A DNA stretch of 64,000 nucleotides from Chlorocebus sabaeus (Eukaryota; Chordata; Mammalia; Primates; Cercopithecidae): positions 86,009,139 to 86,073,138 of the forward strand of contig NC_132918.1 in assembly GCF_047675955.1 (NCBI RefSeq). Direction: 5' to 3'. Below are positions 28,393 through 43,030 of this stretch, in pieces (position 1 is the stretch's first letter; each line of letters opens with the position of its first letter). The notes below the pieces were generated by a model. It had not been told where the DNA came from. It did not search any database and was given only the letters and a program-made list of their open reading frames with translations. Both the position numbers and the translations under genes were made by a program.

Positions 28393-29149
28393 ACCTGGAA
28401 TTAAATTATCATCTTCTCTTTTACAAATCATGCAAATTGGACAGAGTCTTATCAATAATTTTGTCTTTGTTTCCATATCCATGTGAGAATCAAAACTTCT
28501 GATTATATCTTATATAAATAGCTTTGAAAAGTATAAGTGCTAAGTGTGCAATATAAAATTTAGTTTTATGTTCAAACATGGAATAGCAATTTACTTTCTG
28601 ATTTCTCTTTTACAAAATTTGAGGACACTAAATTTAATTTTCTTGAATTTAATTTTTATTCATCATTATATTATTAGGCAACTATCTTGGGTGAAACCAT
28701 TATTCTCAATCGAAGTAATAGGAAAAACCTCTATAGCTGTCCAAATGCCTCCAATTGCCTAGGTGCTTAACTTATTTCTTTGGGCCAGAGGAAATTCTTT
28801 ACTAAAATATGAAGTCAGCAGATTTCAGTAATATATTGTGAATCCAAAAAAAGATTGGATTAGAAGGGTTTAAGACAGTTTTAATTACACAGAGTGGGGA
28901 CACCTTCATAAACCCAAAGTCAGGGTTATGCTCCCCTTCGGTTTCCTCATTTCCTCTTCATCTGATAGAATCTTAATTTTTAAGAAGATAAAATAAGCTC
29001 AGAGATATAAAACATCAGAAGCCTCATATCTAGGGAGCCGCCTTCAGGATTGCAGAACGTGCAATCTTAGAAATCAATGGAATCCATAGAGCAAAATATT
29101 AAAATAAATAATAGAGGACAGTAAGCTTGCTCAAAACAGTGTCAACTTA
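28393..29149. other. Unassigned sequence
   Basis: Nothing recognised beyond short AT runs. Confidence 0.45.
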
Positions 29150-30075
29150 GACAAATTAATAATCTACTGGAAAATGTAATTTTTCAAAGGTGGCATGTAA
29201 TTTAAAAGAACTTCTCAAATGGTAATAAAATTATAAACTTTTTATGAATAAATATTACTGAAAGATATTCAAGGTGCTTATGGATAAAATCTAATTCAAT
29301 AGAAATAGATAAAATAGTACATCAATGACATATCTATATAATGTTCATGGATGGCTAGGAAAACACTCTATACAAATATGTTAATTCCTTTAAAATTAAT
29401 TTATAAACAATAAATCACAAATCAGAAAACTTTGAGTAACACATATAATGTGGGGAGATTTTACTTATGTAAACATCAATATTTATTGCAAATTTAAGTA
29501 ATAAAATTGGGTGTTCTTGGTACAAGTATAGAAAATAAACAATGAAAGATAATAGATAAAAAACATCTATGTATGTTACATATGTGTGTATAACATATAT
29601 ATGTAATGGCATATGACAGGAATGGCATTTAAAATTAAGCAGAAGAGGATATATCAGTTTGGAAATAATCAAATAGCTACAAGTATGAAAAGAATTAGAT
29701 GTATAACTTACCCCCACACCCACAAAGACACACAATTCCAGATGGATTAAGTAGCCACATGTTATAAACAAAAATTTAAGCATTTAAAAGGAAATAAAAG
29801 AATGCTTATGAGTTGTTCCAGGAAAGTTTTCTTACACTAGACTTAAAACCACTAATAACAATATGATAAATCGCCAATATATTTGAATTAATCAAACACA
29901 ATAACTTTACATAACAAAGCACTCTATAGAAAAACTTGGAAAGAAGTTCAGACTGGGAGAATTTATTTTCATCAACATCTCCAATAGCATTTTTTATAAT
30001 TCCAGGAAATAAACTACAGAAAGAAAATAATCCAATGTAAAGTTGAGTGAAGATCAAAGCAACAGATTTCTGATG
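29150..30075 (+). mobile_element. Old L1 ORF2 remnant (L1M)
   Basis: Diverged ORF2 text in sense orientation: 'attccagatggattaagtag', 'ggaaataaaagaatgcttat', 'gtacatcaatgacatatcta' and a 'catcaacatctccaata' end. All frames are closed. A further segment lies at 30690-31405. Confidence 0.6.
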
Positions 30076-30079
30076 TGGC

Positions 30080-30660
30080 TGTTTAAAAAGCTGTATTTTT
30101 GCATAAGAAGTTGTCCCAAAACATGTGGCTTAAAATAATAAGCAATTATTTATCATGTCAATCTTTTCCTTGGTCTGGAATTTGTAAGTGTCTTAGCTGA
30201 GTGGTTCTGGCTCAGTGTCTTTCTTGAGGTTTCAGGCAAGACACCAACCAGACCTAGAGTCATCTGAACGTTGACCAGGAATGGAACATCTACTTCAAGA
30301 TGGCTCATCCATGTGGCTATTGGAAGAAAGCCTCAGTTTCTTGCTAGTTCTTGGCAAGAAGTGTCCATGGTTTGCTGTTTACTGTCAAAAGTCTCAGTTT
30401 TTGTCCATATAGACTTCACATGCTGCTTGAGGGGACTCAGTATGTGGCAGCTGCTTCTGTCCCCCTCTCCTTGCCACCAGGGGGGAACCAAGATAGCATG
30501 CAAGCAGAAAACCGCAGTGGCAGATAGGGCCTATTCTATGAAGGAGCATAACTTCCTCTACTTTTCTATTAATAAAGAGTGCGTCACAAAGTCCAGCACA
30601 TCCTCAAGGGGAGCAAAAGTATGCTCTATCTTTTAAAAGGCGTGCCAAAAACTTTGTAGA
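30080..30660. mobile_element. Ancient interspersed repeat, family not assigned
   Basis: The sequence 'tggcttaaaataataagcaa' followed by 'tcatccatgtggctattgga', 'cttgccaccagggggg' and 'gtgcgtcacaaagtccagca' resembles a widely dispersed ancient mammalian LTR or DNA repeat with a 'ttaaaacaacaa' start. I cannot name the family. It interrupts the old L1. The 121-codon plus frame at 30271-30636 falls wholly inside it and is not a gene. Confidence 0.5.
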
Positions 30661-30689
30661 CACATTTTTAACCCACTCTGATAAAGATG

Positions 30690-31405
<716 letters not shown>

Positions 31406-31411
31406 GAGTCA

Positions 31412-32514
<1,103 letters not shown>

Positions 32515-32819
32515 ACTTTTTTATATGACGTTGTCCATGTGTATGTCTTTCTTTGACAAGTGACTGTTTATGTCCCTTGCCCATTTCTTAATGGGGTGGT
32601 TTGTTTTGTTGCTTGTTGATTTAAGTTCCTTATAAATTATGAATGTTCGACCTTGTATACACAGCTGCAAATATTTTCTCCAATTCTGTAGGTTGTTTAC
32701 TCTGTTGATAGTTTCTTTTGCTGTGCAAAGCCTTTTAGTTTAATTAGAGCTCACTTGTCAATTTTTGTTTTTGTTGAGATTGCTTCTGGAGACTTCATCA
32801 TGAAATCTTTGCCAAGGTC
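32515..32819 (-). mobile_element. L1 part 2
   Basis: Inverted ORF2 text: 'tgtatgtctttctttgacaa', 'aggttgtttactctgttgat', 'ctgtgcaaagccttttagtt', ending 'gaaatctttgccaaggtc'. The next L1 base resumes after the MaLR element at 35224. Confidence 0.93.
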
Positions 32820-32824
32820 TATGG

Positions 32825-35218
32825 TCTGGTTTGACTCTGTTCCCCCGCCCAAATCTCATGTTGAATTATAATTCCCAATGTTGGGGGAGGAACCTGGTGG
32901 GAGGTAATTGGCTCATAAGGGCAGATTCCCCCTTTGCTGTTCTTATGATAGTGAGCAAGTTCCCATGAGATCTGATGGCTTAAAAGTGTGTGGCACTTTC
33001 CCCTTCTCTCTCTTTCTCTCCTCCTCCACCATGGTAAGATGTCCTAGCTTCCCCTTTGCCCTCCACCATAATTGCAAGTTTCCTAATGCCTCCTGTATAG
33101 CCTCCAGAACTGTGAGTAAATTAAACCTTTTTCTCCATAAATTATCCAGTCTTAGGTATATCTTTATAGCAGTGTGAGAATGGACTAATACAGTCAATTG
33201 GTACCAGAGAAGTGGGGCATTGTTATAAAGCTACCTAAAAATGTGAAAGCAGTTTTGGAACTGGATAATGGACAGATGGGAACAGTTTGGAGGGCTCAGA
33301 AAAAGACAGCAAAGTAAGGAAAAGTTTGGAACTTCCAAGAGACTTACTGGATGGTTTTGACCAAAATGCTGGTAGTGATATGGACAATGAAGACCAGTCT
33401 GAGGGAGTCTCCGATGGAGATGAGGAACTTATTGAGAACTGGAGTAAAGGTCACTTATGCTATGCTTTAGCAAAGAGACTGCAGCATTGTTCCCCTGCTC
33501 TAGGGATCTGTGGAACTTTGAACTTGAGAGAGATGATTTAGGATACCTGGAGGAAGGAATTTCTAAGCAGCAAAGCATTCAAGATGTGGCCTGGCTGCTT
33601 CTAAATGCCTGTGCTCATTTGCACAAACTAATAAATGATCTGAAACTGAAACTTATAATTAAAAGAAAAGCAGACCGTAAAAGTTTGAAAAATTGTCAGA
33701 CCAGGCATGTGAACAAACAACAACAACAAAAACACTTTTTTTCTGGGGAAGAATTCAGGAAGGCTGCAGAAATCTGCATAAGTAAATAAGAGTCAAACGT
33801 TAATAGCCCAGAAAATGGGGAAAATGCCTATAAGAAATTTCAGAGACCTTCATGCCAGCCCCTCCCATGAGATGCCAGGAGATCTAGGAGGGAAGAATGG
33901 TTTCATCCTAAGCCCAGGGCCCTGCCTCTCCGTGCAGCCTTGGGACATGGCATTCTATATCCTGGTCACTCCAGCTCCAGCTGTGGCTAACAGGGGCCAA
34001 GGGAATTGCTTCAGATGATGCAAGCCCCAAGCCTTGGCAGCTCCCACACTGTTTTGGGCCTGCAGGTGCGCAGAAGGCAAGAGTTGAGGTTTGGGAACTT
34101 CTGCCTAGATTTTAGAGGATATATGGAAATGCCAGGATGTTCAGGCAGAATTCTGCTACAGGGACAGAGCCCTTATGGAAAACCTCTACTAGGGCAATGT
34201 GGAAGGAAAATGTAGGGCTAGAAACCCCACCCCCTACAGAGTACCCACTGAGGCATTACTTAGTGGAGCTGTGAGAAGATGTCCACCATCCTGCAGACCC
34301 CAGAATGGTAGATCCACTGACAGTTTGCATTGTGTGCCTGGAAAAGCTGCAGGCTCTCAAAACAAGCATGTGAAAGCAGCCATCAGGGGTGTACTCTACA
34401 GAGCCACAGAGGCAGAGCTTCCCAAGGCCTTGGGAGCCCACCCTTTGTATCAGTATGTCCTGGATGTGACACATGGAGCCAAAGGAGATTATTTTGGAGA
34501 TTTAAGTTTTAATGACTGGCCTGCTAGGTTTTGGACTCGCATGGGCCTGTAGTCCCTTTGTTTTGGCCAGTTTACCCATTTGGAATGACAGCATTTACCC
34601 AACACCTGTACCATCATTGTATCTTGGAAGTAACTAACTTGGTTTTTCTTTTTTTTAATAGGCTCGTAGGTAGAAGAGACTTGCTTTGTCTCAGAAGAGA
34701 CTCTGGACTTAAACATTTGAGTTAATGCCAGAATGAGTTAAGACTTTGGGACTGTTGAGAAGGCATGATTGTGTTTTGAAATGTGAGAAGGACATGAGGT
34801 TTGGAAGAGGCCAGGGGTGGAATGATATAGTTTGGTTCTGTGCTCCCACCCAAATATCATGTTGAATTATAATTCCCGATGTTGGGGGAGAGACCTGGTG
34901 GGAGGTAATTGGATCACGGGTGTGGAATTCCCCCTTGCTGTTCTCATGATAGTGAGTGAATTCTCACCATAGTGAGTGAATTCTTACAAGATCTGATGGT
35001 TTAAAAGTGTATGGCACTTCCCCCTTCTCTCTTTCCCGCTCTGCCATGGTAAGACACGCTTGCTTCCCCTCTGCATTCCGCCATGATTGTAAGTCTCCTG
35101 ATGCCTCCCAGCCATGTTTCCTATTAAGCCTGCAGAACCGTGAGTCAATTAAACCTTTTTTATCTATAGATTGCCCAGTCTCCAGGTATGTCTTTATAGC
35201 AGCATGAGAATGTACTAA
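32825..35218 (+). mobile_element. Complete MaLR (MST/THE1-type) element with target site duplication
   Basis: The 5' LTR is about 32825-33192, the internal region 33193-34822 and the 3' LTR 34823-35218. A 5-bp duplication tatgg (32820-32824 and 35219-35223), the size expected for ERVL/MaLR, lies exactly where the L1 sequence is rejoined. The internal region begins 'caattggtaccagagaagtg'. Its plus frames (33287-34552, up to 117 codons) are scattered and MaLR internal regions lack pol, so none is a gene. The 3' LTR has a small internal duplication, 'atagtgagtgaattct', at about 34951-34983. Confidence 0.93.
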
Positions 35219-35223
35219 TATGG

Positions 35224-36375
35224 CCTATATCCACAATGGCACCCTTAGGTTTTATTCTAGGATTTTTGTAGTTTTAGAAGTTACACTTAAGTCTATTTAA
35301 GTCTTTAATCTATCCTGAGTAATTTTTTGTGTTTGGTGTTATAAAAGATTCCAGTTTCAATCTTCTGCATATGGCTAGCTAGTTATTGCAGTACCATTTA
35401 TTGAAGGAGGGGTCCATTCCTGTTGCTCATGTTTGCCAACTTTGTTGAAGATATTTTAGTTGTAGGTGTGGAGATTTTTTTCACAGGTCTCTATTCTGTC
35501 CCATTGGTCTATGTGTCTATTTTTGTACCAGTACAATGCTTTTTTGATTACTGTAGCCTTCTAGTATAGGTTGAAGTCAGGTAGTGTGGTGCCTCCAGTT
35601 TTGAACTTTTTGCTTTGGATCATTTTGGCTATTTAGGCTCTTTTGTGGTGCCACGTGAACATTAGAATAGTTTTTTTCCTAATTCCATGAAGAATGTTTT
35701 TCGTGGTTTCATAGAAATAGCACTGAATTTCTAAACAGCTTTGTGTAGCCATTTTAATAATATTGATTTTTTGCATCCATGAGCATGAAATATTTTTCAT
35801 TTGTTAATGTGATCTCTGATTTCTTTCAGCAGTGTTTTCGAATTCTCATTGAAGAGATATTGCAGCTTCCTGGTTAGTTGTATTCCTAGATACTTTATTC
35901 TTTTTATGGCTATTTTCAGTTGTGTCTCTGCCAGTTCTTGGTATCAGAATGACGCTGGCCTCATAGAACAAGTTAGGGCAGAGTCCTTCCTCCTCAATTA
36001 TTTGGAAAAATTTTAGTAGCATTGGTATCAGCTCTTCTTTATACATCTGGGAGAAGTTGGCTGTGAGTTCATCTGGTCTAGGGCTTTTTTTTATTGGTAG
36101 GTTTTTTATTACTGATTCAATTTCAGAACTTGTTATGGTCTGTTCAAGGTTTCAATTTCTTCCTGGTTCAATCTTGGGAGATTGTATGCTTGCAGGAATT
36201 TATGTATTTCTTCTAGATTTTCTAGTTTCTGTGTGTAAACGTGCTCTAAATAGTTTCTGATGATTTTTTTGTATGTTTGTGAGGCCAGTTGTAATGCCCT
36301 CTTTGTCATTTCTAATTGCATTTATTTGGATCTTCTCTCTTTTTTCTTTATTAATCTATTTAATGGTCCAGCTGA
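35224..36375 (-). mobile_element. L1 part 3, ORF2 reverse-transcriptase region
   Basis: Inverted ORF2 is clear: 'cagtaccatttattgaagga', 'ccattggtctatgtgtctat', 'gaatgacgctggcctcatag', 'agttcatctggtctagggct'. Two minus frames (35846-36046 and 36133-36321) are ORF2 pieces. It ends where the endogenous retrovirus LTR begins. I do not see L1 on the far side of that retrovirus. Confidence 0.92.
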
Positions 36376-36848
36376 TGTAGAGAGGCAAGCCCAAAAGTGT
36401 ATCTTAGCCCACAAGGTTCTTGGCTTTGCCCAGGAACCAATGGCAAGCCAGAGATTGAAGAAAACAGCTTTATTGAATAGGCAGTGTTACACCTTTGGCA
36501 GTGTTACAGCTCCTTGACTGCTCCTGCAGAGCAGGACTACTCCATAGGCAGAGAGAAACAACTTTCAGGACAGTTTTGTAGTCATATTTACACTCACCTT
36601 TAATTGTAAGCATATTAAGGTGTGGTTTATGCAGAAATTTCTAGGAAGGTGGCAATAATCATTGGGTTATTGCCATGAAAAGGAGTGGTAACTCCCAGGT
36701 GTTGCCATGGCAGTGGTAAGTTGACATGATACACTGGTGGGTGTGTCTGGTTGAAAGTGGTTTTCACCACAGTCCATTTTTAGCTAGTCCTAAATCTGGT
36801 CTGGTGTCTGAGTCCTACCTCTAGAGTCAAGTCCTGTTTTCTACCCCA
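36376..36848 (-). mobile_element. 3' LTR of a class I endogenous retrovirus
   Basis: On the minus strand the LTR starts TGGGGTAG (36848) and ends CTACA (36376), giving TG...CA ends and 473 bp. A polyadenylation signal AATAAA lies at plus positions 36469-36474. A purine tract GAGGGGGAAA immediately upstream (36849-36858), the usual primer for plus-strand DNA synthesis, confirms that this is the 3' LTR. A palindromic 'gttgccatggcag' at 36701-36713 resembles an RFX X-box and could have served the viral promoter. I could not name the LTR family. Confidence 0.82.
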
Positions 36849-37243
36849 TTTCCCCCTCAGAGATTAGATACTCTTCATTAATCTTATGGGGGCTTCAGAA
36901 GGGCAGAGATCCATCTTCTGTAACTGCTTTCTGTTGAGTTTATGGGGATACACCCTGCCTGGCACTGGGGGAGTAAAAATCTCTGAACGTCTGATCAAAG
37001 GGCCTCAGAGACAGGATGCTTTGATCCTCCTTGTCAACAAGCGGGATGGGTTGAAAGTCTTGTGCCAGCATTGTTTTTATGGGGAACTATTGTAACCCGG
37101 AAGACACAAACTTCACTAAGAGGTTAAACAAACAAGTGCAAAGAATATTAGTATGACAAGGTAGCTATCAAACGTCCTTAGAGAGGTAAAAACCAGGTGC
37201 AGGAAGAAGATAAAAATTCAAGGTTCTATTCCCACCCAGAGCA
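36849..37243 (-). other. Retroviral remnant between pol and the 3' LTR
   Basis: This stretch holds the polypurine tract at its LTR end and perhaps the last part of env. It is much shorter than an env gene (normally 1.5-2 kb), which shows a large internal deletion. No surface or transmembrane motif is clear. Confidence 0.55.
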
Positions 37244-40200
37244 TCACGTTACCACTTCTGGCTGAGTGATGATTCTTTTAAATAAGTAGTGGAGGTCCTT
37301 CAAAGGCTCATAGATGTAGGTCGTGATGTCCTCCTTTCGTGCCTGTAGCTCATACAAAACAGGTTTAATATTGGACAGGTGTACCCAACTAGTTAATCCC
37401 TGAAGTTTAACAGCAGTGGGGATATTCAACAACACCGTATAGGGGCCCTTCCATTTTGGTTGTAATTGATCTTCAGAGTATTCTTCTTTCCAAGATTTTA
37501 GCAAGATTGAATCTCCTGGTTGAATAGAGGGTTACTTCTTTCCCTTGTGCGAGGGGGCAATATTTTGCTTCCATATGCACGGAGGGCCTTTTGAACCTGG
37601 TCTAAGTTGATAATATGGGTGAGCATTCTCTGTGTCTCCTCATCAAGCAGGAGGTCTGAAGGTAAATAGGGCCTCCCATAAATCATCTCAAATAGACTGT
37701 TTTAGAGTTACCTTTGGGGCAATCTTTATGCATAAAAGGGGTACGAGCAGGAGAGAAACCCAGGCCACTGAAATCTCCTGACAGAGTTTTGCTAATGTCC
37801 TTTTGAAAGCATGATTAGCTTTTTCTACCTCACCTGAGGACTGAGGTCTCCAGGAGAAGTGAAGTTGATAGGTGATGCCTCAGGCTGAAAATACCTGCTG
37901 GGTCACTTTAGCTGTGAAGGAGGTCCGTTATCACTCTGCTGGCATTAGGTCATCCAAACCTTGGGATGATCTCTTGAGTAAAAATTTTGACACTTGTAAT
38001 GACTTCTCTGACCTCGTGGGGAAAGCCTCAATCCACCCAGTGAAAGTATCTATAAATACTAGCAAATATTTTAGTCCCCTGTAAGGTGGCATCTGAGTAA
38101 AATCCATTTGCTAGTCTTTCCCAAGGTATGTCTCCTGATGTTGTACAGGTTAGAGTAGAAGTAGGGTATGGGGTGGCTTCCTGGGTTATTATGGGCACAA
38201 AGTTCGCATGCCCTGGTTACCCTCTTTACAGTCTGGAATAATTTCCTTCCTAAAAATATTTGAGAAACCGATTTGAACAGGGAGCCCCTTCCCAAAAGTG
38301 AGGAGCAATGGAAAAACATAACTATATTCCATCACTCAGGCTTGGGAAGAAGACGTTTGTTGCTTCCTCATAACCATTCCAAGGGATTCTTTTGTAAGCC
38401 TCTCTGTTCTGCTCATTTACTTTCCTGAGGGGTATAGTATGGTACTGCTGACGTGGTTGGAGTGCCTGGCATTAGTGCAGAGGCCTGTAATACTGGTGTT
38501 TCTTTAGCTGTGGCCTTAGCTGCTCTGTCTGCCAGAGCATTTCCGTGGACATATTAGATGTCTCACTTTTGATGTCCCTTGCAGTGAATAACCACTACTT
38601 CCTTTGGGAGCTGGACAACATCTACAATTTTCAAGATTTCAGAGTGATGTTTTATGGGGAATCCCTTAGTTGTTAGTAGTCCCCTTTCTCTCCATATAGC
38701 AGCATGAGCATGGAGCATGAGGAATGCATACTGAGAGTCAGTATATATATTGACTCTTAAGTCTTTTCCCAATTGGACGGCCCTGATTAAAGCAATTAGT
38801 TCCACCTCTTGAGTGGAATTCTGAGAAGGCAAAGCTTTTGCCTTAATGATCGCTTGCTGGCTAACTACTGCATAGCCTGCCTTTCTTACTCTTATTCACA
38901 AAGCTACTCCCATCTGTAAACCACTCCACACTGGCAGGGGCTATCCGGGGCTCATCTTTGGGGCCAGGCTTGCTAGAGTAGTTCTGTTCTACGGTTTCCA
39001 CAGAGGAGTGAATAAGTTGAGAATCTGCTTCCAAGAACGTAAACCCCGGTAACAGGTTAGCAGGGTTTAAAACTCAACATACTTTAAAAGTTACCTTTTG
39101 AGTGTCAAGGAGAAGGGCCTGATGTTTAAGGAAGTGACCTGCTGTTAGCCATTGGTGTCCTTTTAGTTCTAAGATTCCCTGTACTTGGTGGGTGGGCATG
39201 ACATCGAATTGTTGTCCCAAAGTAAACTCACTGGTTTCTACCAATACAGCAGTGCTGCCACAGCTTGCAAGCCTCCTGGCCACCCAGTCGCCGCTGGTCT
39301 AGCTGTTTAGAAAAGTAAGTCATTGATTTGGGGCTATTCCCAACTTTTTGGTTTAGGATGCTCAAAGCCATCCCTTGTTTTTCAGTCATGTAGAAGGTAA
39401 AAACCTTTTTTTTTTTTTAAGGTAGGGAGTTGCAAAGCAGGGGCTGTTCCCAGCTTTTCTTTTAGGGTCAAGAATGCCTGTTGGTAGGCTCCATCCCAAT
39501 TCAAAGGCTCGTGATCACTCCCATTTAAAGCTTCATAGAATATCTTTGCTATAAGACCAAATGTAGGTATCCAGATCCAACAGAATCCAGCCATTCCCCA
39601 AAATGCTCTTAACTATCTCGTAGCCTGAGGGGGTTGGAGTGCCGAGATGGTCTCTTTTCACTCTTGGGCAAAAGTACTTTTCCCAGGAGTGAGAATATAC
39701 CCCATATATTTAACCTTCTGCTCAGAGATCTGGGCCTTATGTGAAGATACCCAATACCATTGCTTTCTGAGAAAATTAACGAGCTGGGTTGTGTTTCTGC
39801 CAGTCTTCCCTAGTAGGGCTAGAAACTAGTAAGTCATCTACGTATTGCAAGAGGAACCCATTAGTTAGCTGTAGTTCCCTTAACTTTTTGGCCAACACAT
39901 ATCCATAGAGATGGGGACTAACCCAAAAACCTTGAAGAAGGACTGTCCAGGTAAGCTGAGGTGCAGCATAAGTGTCTGGATCAGTCCATTCAACAGCAAA
40001 GATACACTGGGAGTTTGAGTGTAAAGGTTTAAAAAACAAAGCCTCCTTTAAGTTTAACACTGTGAATTAATGATTATCTTCTGGGACTTCGGTCAATATT
40101 GCATAAGGATTAGAAACTATAAAGCAAACTGGGACTGCTGCCTCACTAACTTCCCTTAGATCTTGAACAAATCTGTATTCCCCATTTGTCTTCTTTACAG

Positions 40201-40340
40201 GCAAAATGGAGATATTACATGGAGACTGAGTTTTATAGATATCTCTAGTTACTATCCTGATTTCCTACCCACAGACATTTACCTGTTGGAAAGAACTGCT
40301 CACAAAACTTTTAATTTCCATTCTATAAATCTCCATCTTT
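37244..40340 (-). pseudogene. Class I (gamma-type) endogenous retrovirus pol, broken
   Basis: Reading on the minus strand from 40340 downward the expected pol order is kept. Reverse transcriptase is at 40340-39600, with the YVDD active-site motif at 39833-39844; the position of the first catalytic Asp upstream reads Asn. The RT connection is at 39594-39074. RNase H is at 38832-38563, with acidic 'VELIAL' and 'YTDSQYAF' blocks and a terminal 'CKGHQK'. Integrase follows, with a zinc-finger CxxC ('ACELCAHN') in 38319-38071, a central part around 37686-37498 and an SH3-like end ('KWKGPYTVLL') at 37504-37244. Each piece is in a different short frame, separated by stops and shifts, so no enzyme can be made. 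Gag, protease and the 5' LTR are absent. Only about 395 bp separate pol from the LTR, so nearly all of env is deleted. Confidence 0.88.
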
Positions 40341-40345
40341 TTAAG

Positions 40346-42819
40346 TAAGAATATTAGAATTCATTTTCCTCTAGAATCTATTTCCCTTTTTTGAAAGTCT
40401 TGCTTATTCATTAAAATACATACTCCGTGGGTGTCACCAAGAAAGTCCATGGTGGTCTTTGGCATTCCTAGACACACAGGATAGTACAGAGTTGTGAGGT
40501 TGCTTAGATACCCCAAAACCTGAAGAGCATTCCAGAGCAGGCATGAACAAGCCAAGTCCATTCTTTTGGAAATAGTGAACTGCACACAATTTTTGTTTTT
40601 GTCATGTCCAGCCAGAAATCGATTCTGTGTCTTACAAACATATACAGACTTACACGTGTGCACACCAACCTTCAGGAGATATTTATCGGTATAGCACCTA
40701 ATATGAAACATTTTCCTAAAAGCCTCCAATTTATGTAAGAACATCTGCCTCACAATAAAGTTGGCATTACGTATTATGATATAGAAGATTATTAGCATTG
40801 TGTTTTGCCCTCACTCCTACCACCATTATAAAGTTGCACACACATGCCAGAATTAAGAAATAAACCTTTTACTGAACCAAGTGCTACCTAGTGATTATGA
40901 CTTTAACCGTGTAAATACCAAGATGAGGATTTCAAGATGCCACTTATAGGAGCTTACGTTTTTAGGCAAGACATTCACTCTCCCCAGCTTTTGTAGGGGT
41001 GGTGGAGACAGGAATGTTTGGGGAGGAAAATGCATTTTCTTCAGATTGGGAAGGGTGAAGTATGTTCTTCAGTTATTTGCTTTTATTGTTGCTGTTGTTG
41101 TCATGGTTACTATTTATTATAACATCAGTATACTTTCCATTTGGCTTTATGAAAGGAATATTTACCATAAATTCTTATGTAATGGTTGGTATTTAGGTGA
41201 ACACTTTATTCTTATGTTTTTACTCCTTTATTTTAGATATTTCATAATTCAAGTGAATTGAAAAATATATACATATATACATATATATCTATATGTATAT
41301 ATGGTGGTAACTGACTGGGATTCAAGAGATTTACATTCTAATTACTTGGCTTGGTAGTCAAAGAAGCAAAAAAGAGATTATTATCATGCATTTAGAGAGA
41401 AAATACGGTTGACACACATACATGAGACAGAGAGAGAGAGACAGAGATAGAGAATTAAATGTGAAGATTTGATAGAAAACAAAGAAGCATTCATTCTTAA
41501 TCAAGCCAAAATCTGGTGTCAGTTTTAAAGTGAATTGCTATCATCACAGAAAATTTGTTCACCAAAAGGCAAACCAATGAGTATCAAACAGATTAGATCG
41601 GATGAATGCCATCTTCACTTAGACACTTCAAGTAAGATTATTCGGGCTTTTCCATTTCAGGTATAATACTAAAATATTTTGGATTGATGAGCAACATCTC
41701 TAAAATTAGACTGTGCTTCTAGAAACTGGCAACTAGGCATTTCTTCTTTTAAACAAGTAAAGTTTTCTCCTACATAAAATGTGTATTTTTGCAATTTTTA
41801 AAACAGTCATTCCTTTAAATTAAATGATTGTTTACCAGGAGAAAGTTAATTGAAAAACATGTTTTTCTAACTAAATGGAAGCCTGCATCATGCAGGCAAT
41901 AAACATTCTTGCTTGAAAGGAATTCTTGCTCCTTCTTTTAAGACTGCCATGGGAATAAAATAGAAAAAGAAAAAAGAAAAAAAGCCCCACAGAGTTGTGA
42001 AGTTGTGTCTGGCTTAGGAGCCAAATGGGATTTTGAAGCCTACAAGTTTTCTATTCACTTCTAAATTTAGCACCCACAAATTTCCCGTTTGGCAAATCAT
42101 GTTCCTCAAACCAAAGTGTAAGCAATTTTTTAGGAATGTTAGTATCTGTTTCCATTTGTTAACAACCATGGCTAATCCGCTGCACTGGACATTTGGCAAA
42201 AGTTTATTCTGTAGTTCCTGGATGCCCATACAGTGAAAGATGAAAGTGAAAGAAACCAGTTGGTCTATAATACCAGTTCATGAAATGTGTACAGGAGATC
42301 TTTTCAAACACAAACCATCTATGGGTCTAGACTCAGGAGCAGGTAGACTTTACAAGATAGGCCTACCCCTAAATAGGACATTTTTTTCAGAGTCTTTGCT
42401 TTTGCTTCCTTTCTTTTCAATAGGGACGTGTAAATGGAATTACACACACCCTCCTATATGCTCTCCCAGCATTTTTCTTGAACCCTTCTTACAATAAGTT
42501 ACCAAGCCCTGGCTCGTAAGATTCACTGGTTTTTATGTCTGGCTATCCACTTTTCAATGAACCCTTGGTTTTATTCATTCTTAAAATCCACACAAAGTCT
42601 AGCATAGGGGTTTTCCTATAGTATATGTTCTGGTCATATTTGAAAAGGAATGAAAATGACTGCTTCCCTCTTCCTCTTATTTATCAATCACTTACAGCCT
42701 ACAAAGATCTGGTGTTTATAGTAGAGAAAGTGGTTTACAAGTAATATCATTCGCAAATTTATAGATGGGTCTTTGCACTTGGAGTGAAATATAACAGAGA
42801 GAAAGGTGAATGGATTCAC
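40346..42819. other. Unassigned sequence
   Basis: No gene recognised. The longest open frame of the window (145 codons, minus, 40361-40798) lies here; it has no family resemblance and its length is within chance for 64 kb. A TA-rich alternating tract is at 41262-41302 and an (AG)n tract at 41427-41450. 41900-42500 shows no repeat I know. Confidence 0.4.
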
Positions 42820-43030
42820 TTTTATTAATGTCTCCTTTGCACCAAGCACTTTGTCTCACTTAATCTTCCCCAAATCTTATACATATATAATATCACCTCC
42901 ATTGTTCTAAACAAAGGAAATACATTTGAAAAAGACAAAATCACTTGCCCTAAACAGGCAACTATTTTATGCTAGAGATAGAACTCAAACCTGGATTCCA
43001 AAGCATGCAATTTATCTGCTAAACATGCAG
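42820..43030 (-). mobile_element. MIR SINE, inverted, diverged
   Basis: 'tttgcaccaagcactttgtc', 'tcacttaatcttccccaaat', 'cacttgccctaaacaggcaa' and 'gaactcaaacctggattcca' follow the inverted MIR order. Confidence 0.8.

Noticed and set aside
40361..40798. Longest open frame in the window, 145 codons on the minus strand
   Set aside because: No recognisable domain or family and no splice or codon-bias support. In 64 kb of AT-rich DNA roughly one frame of this length is expected by chance.
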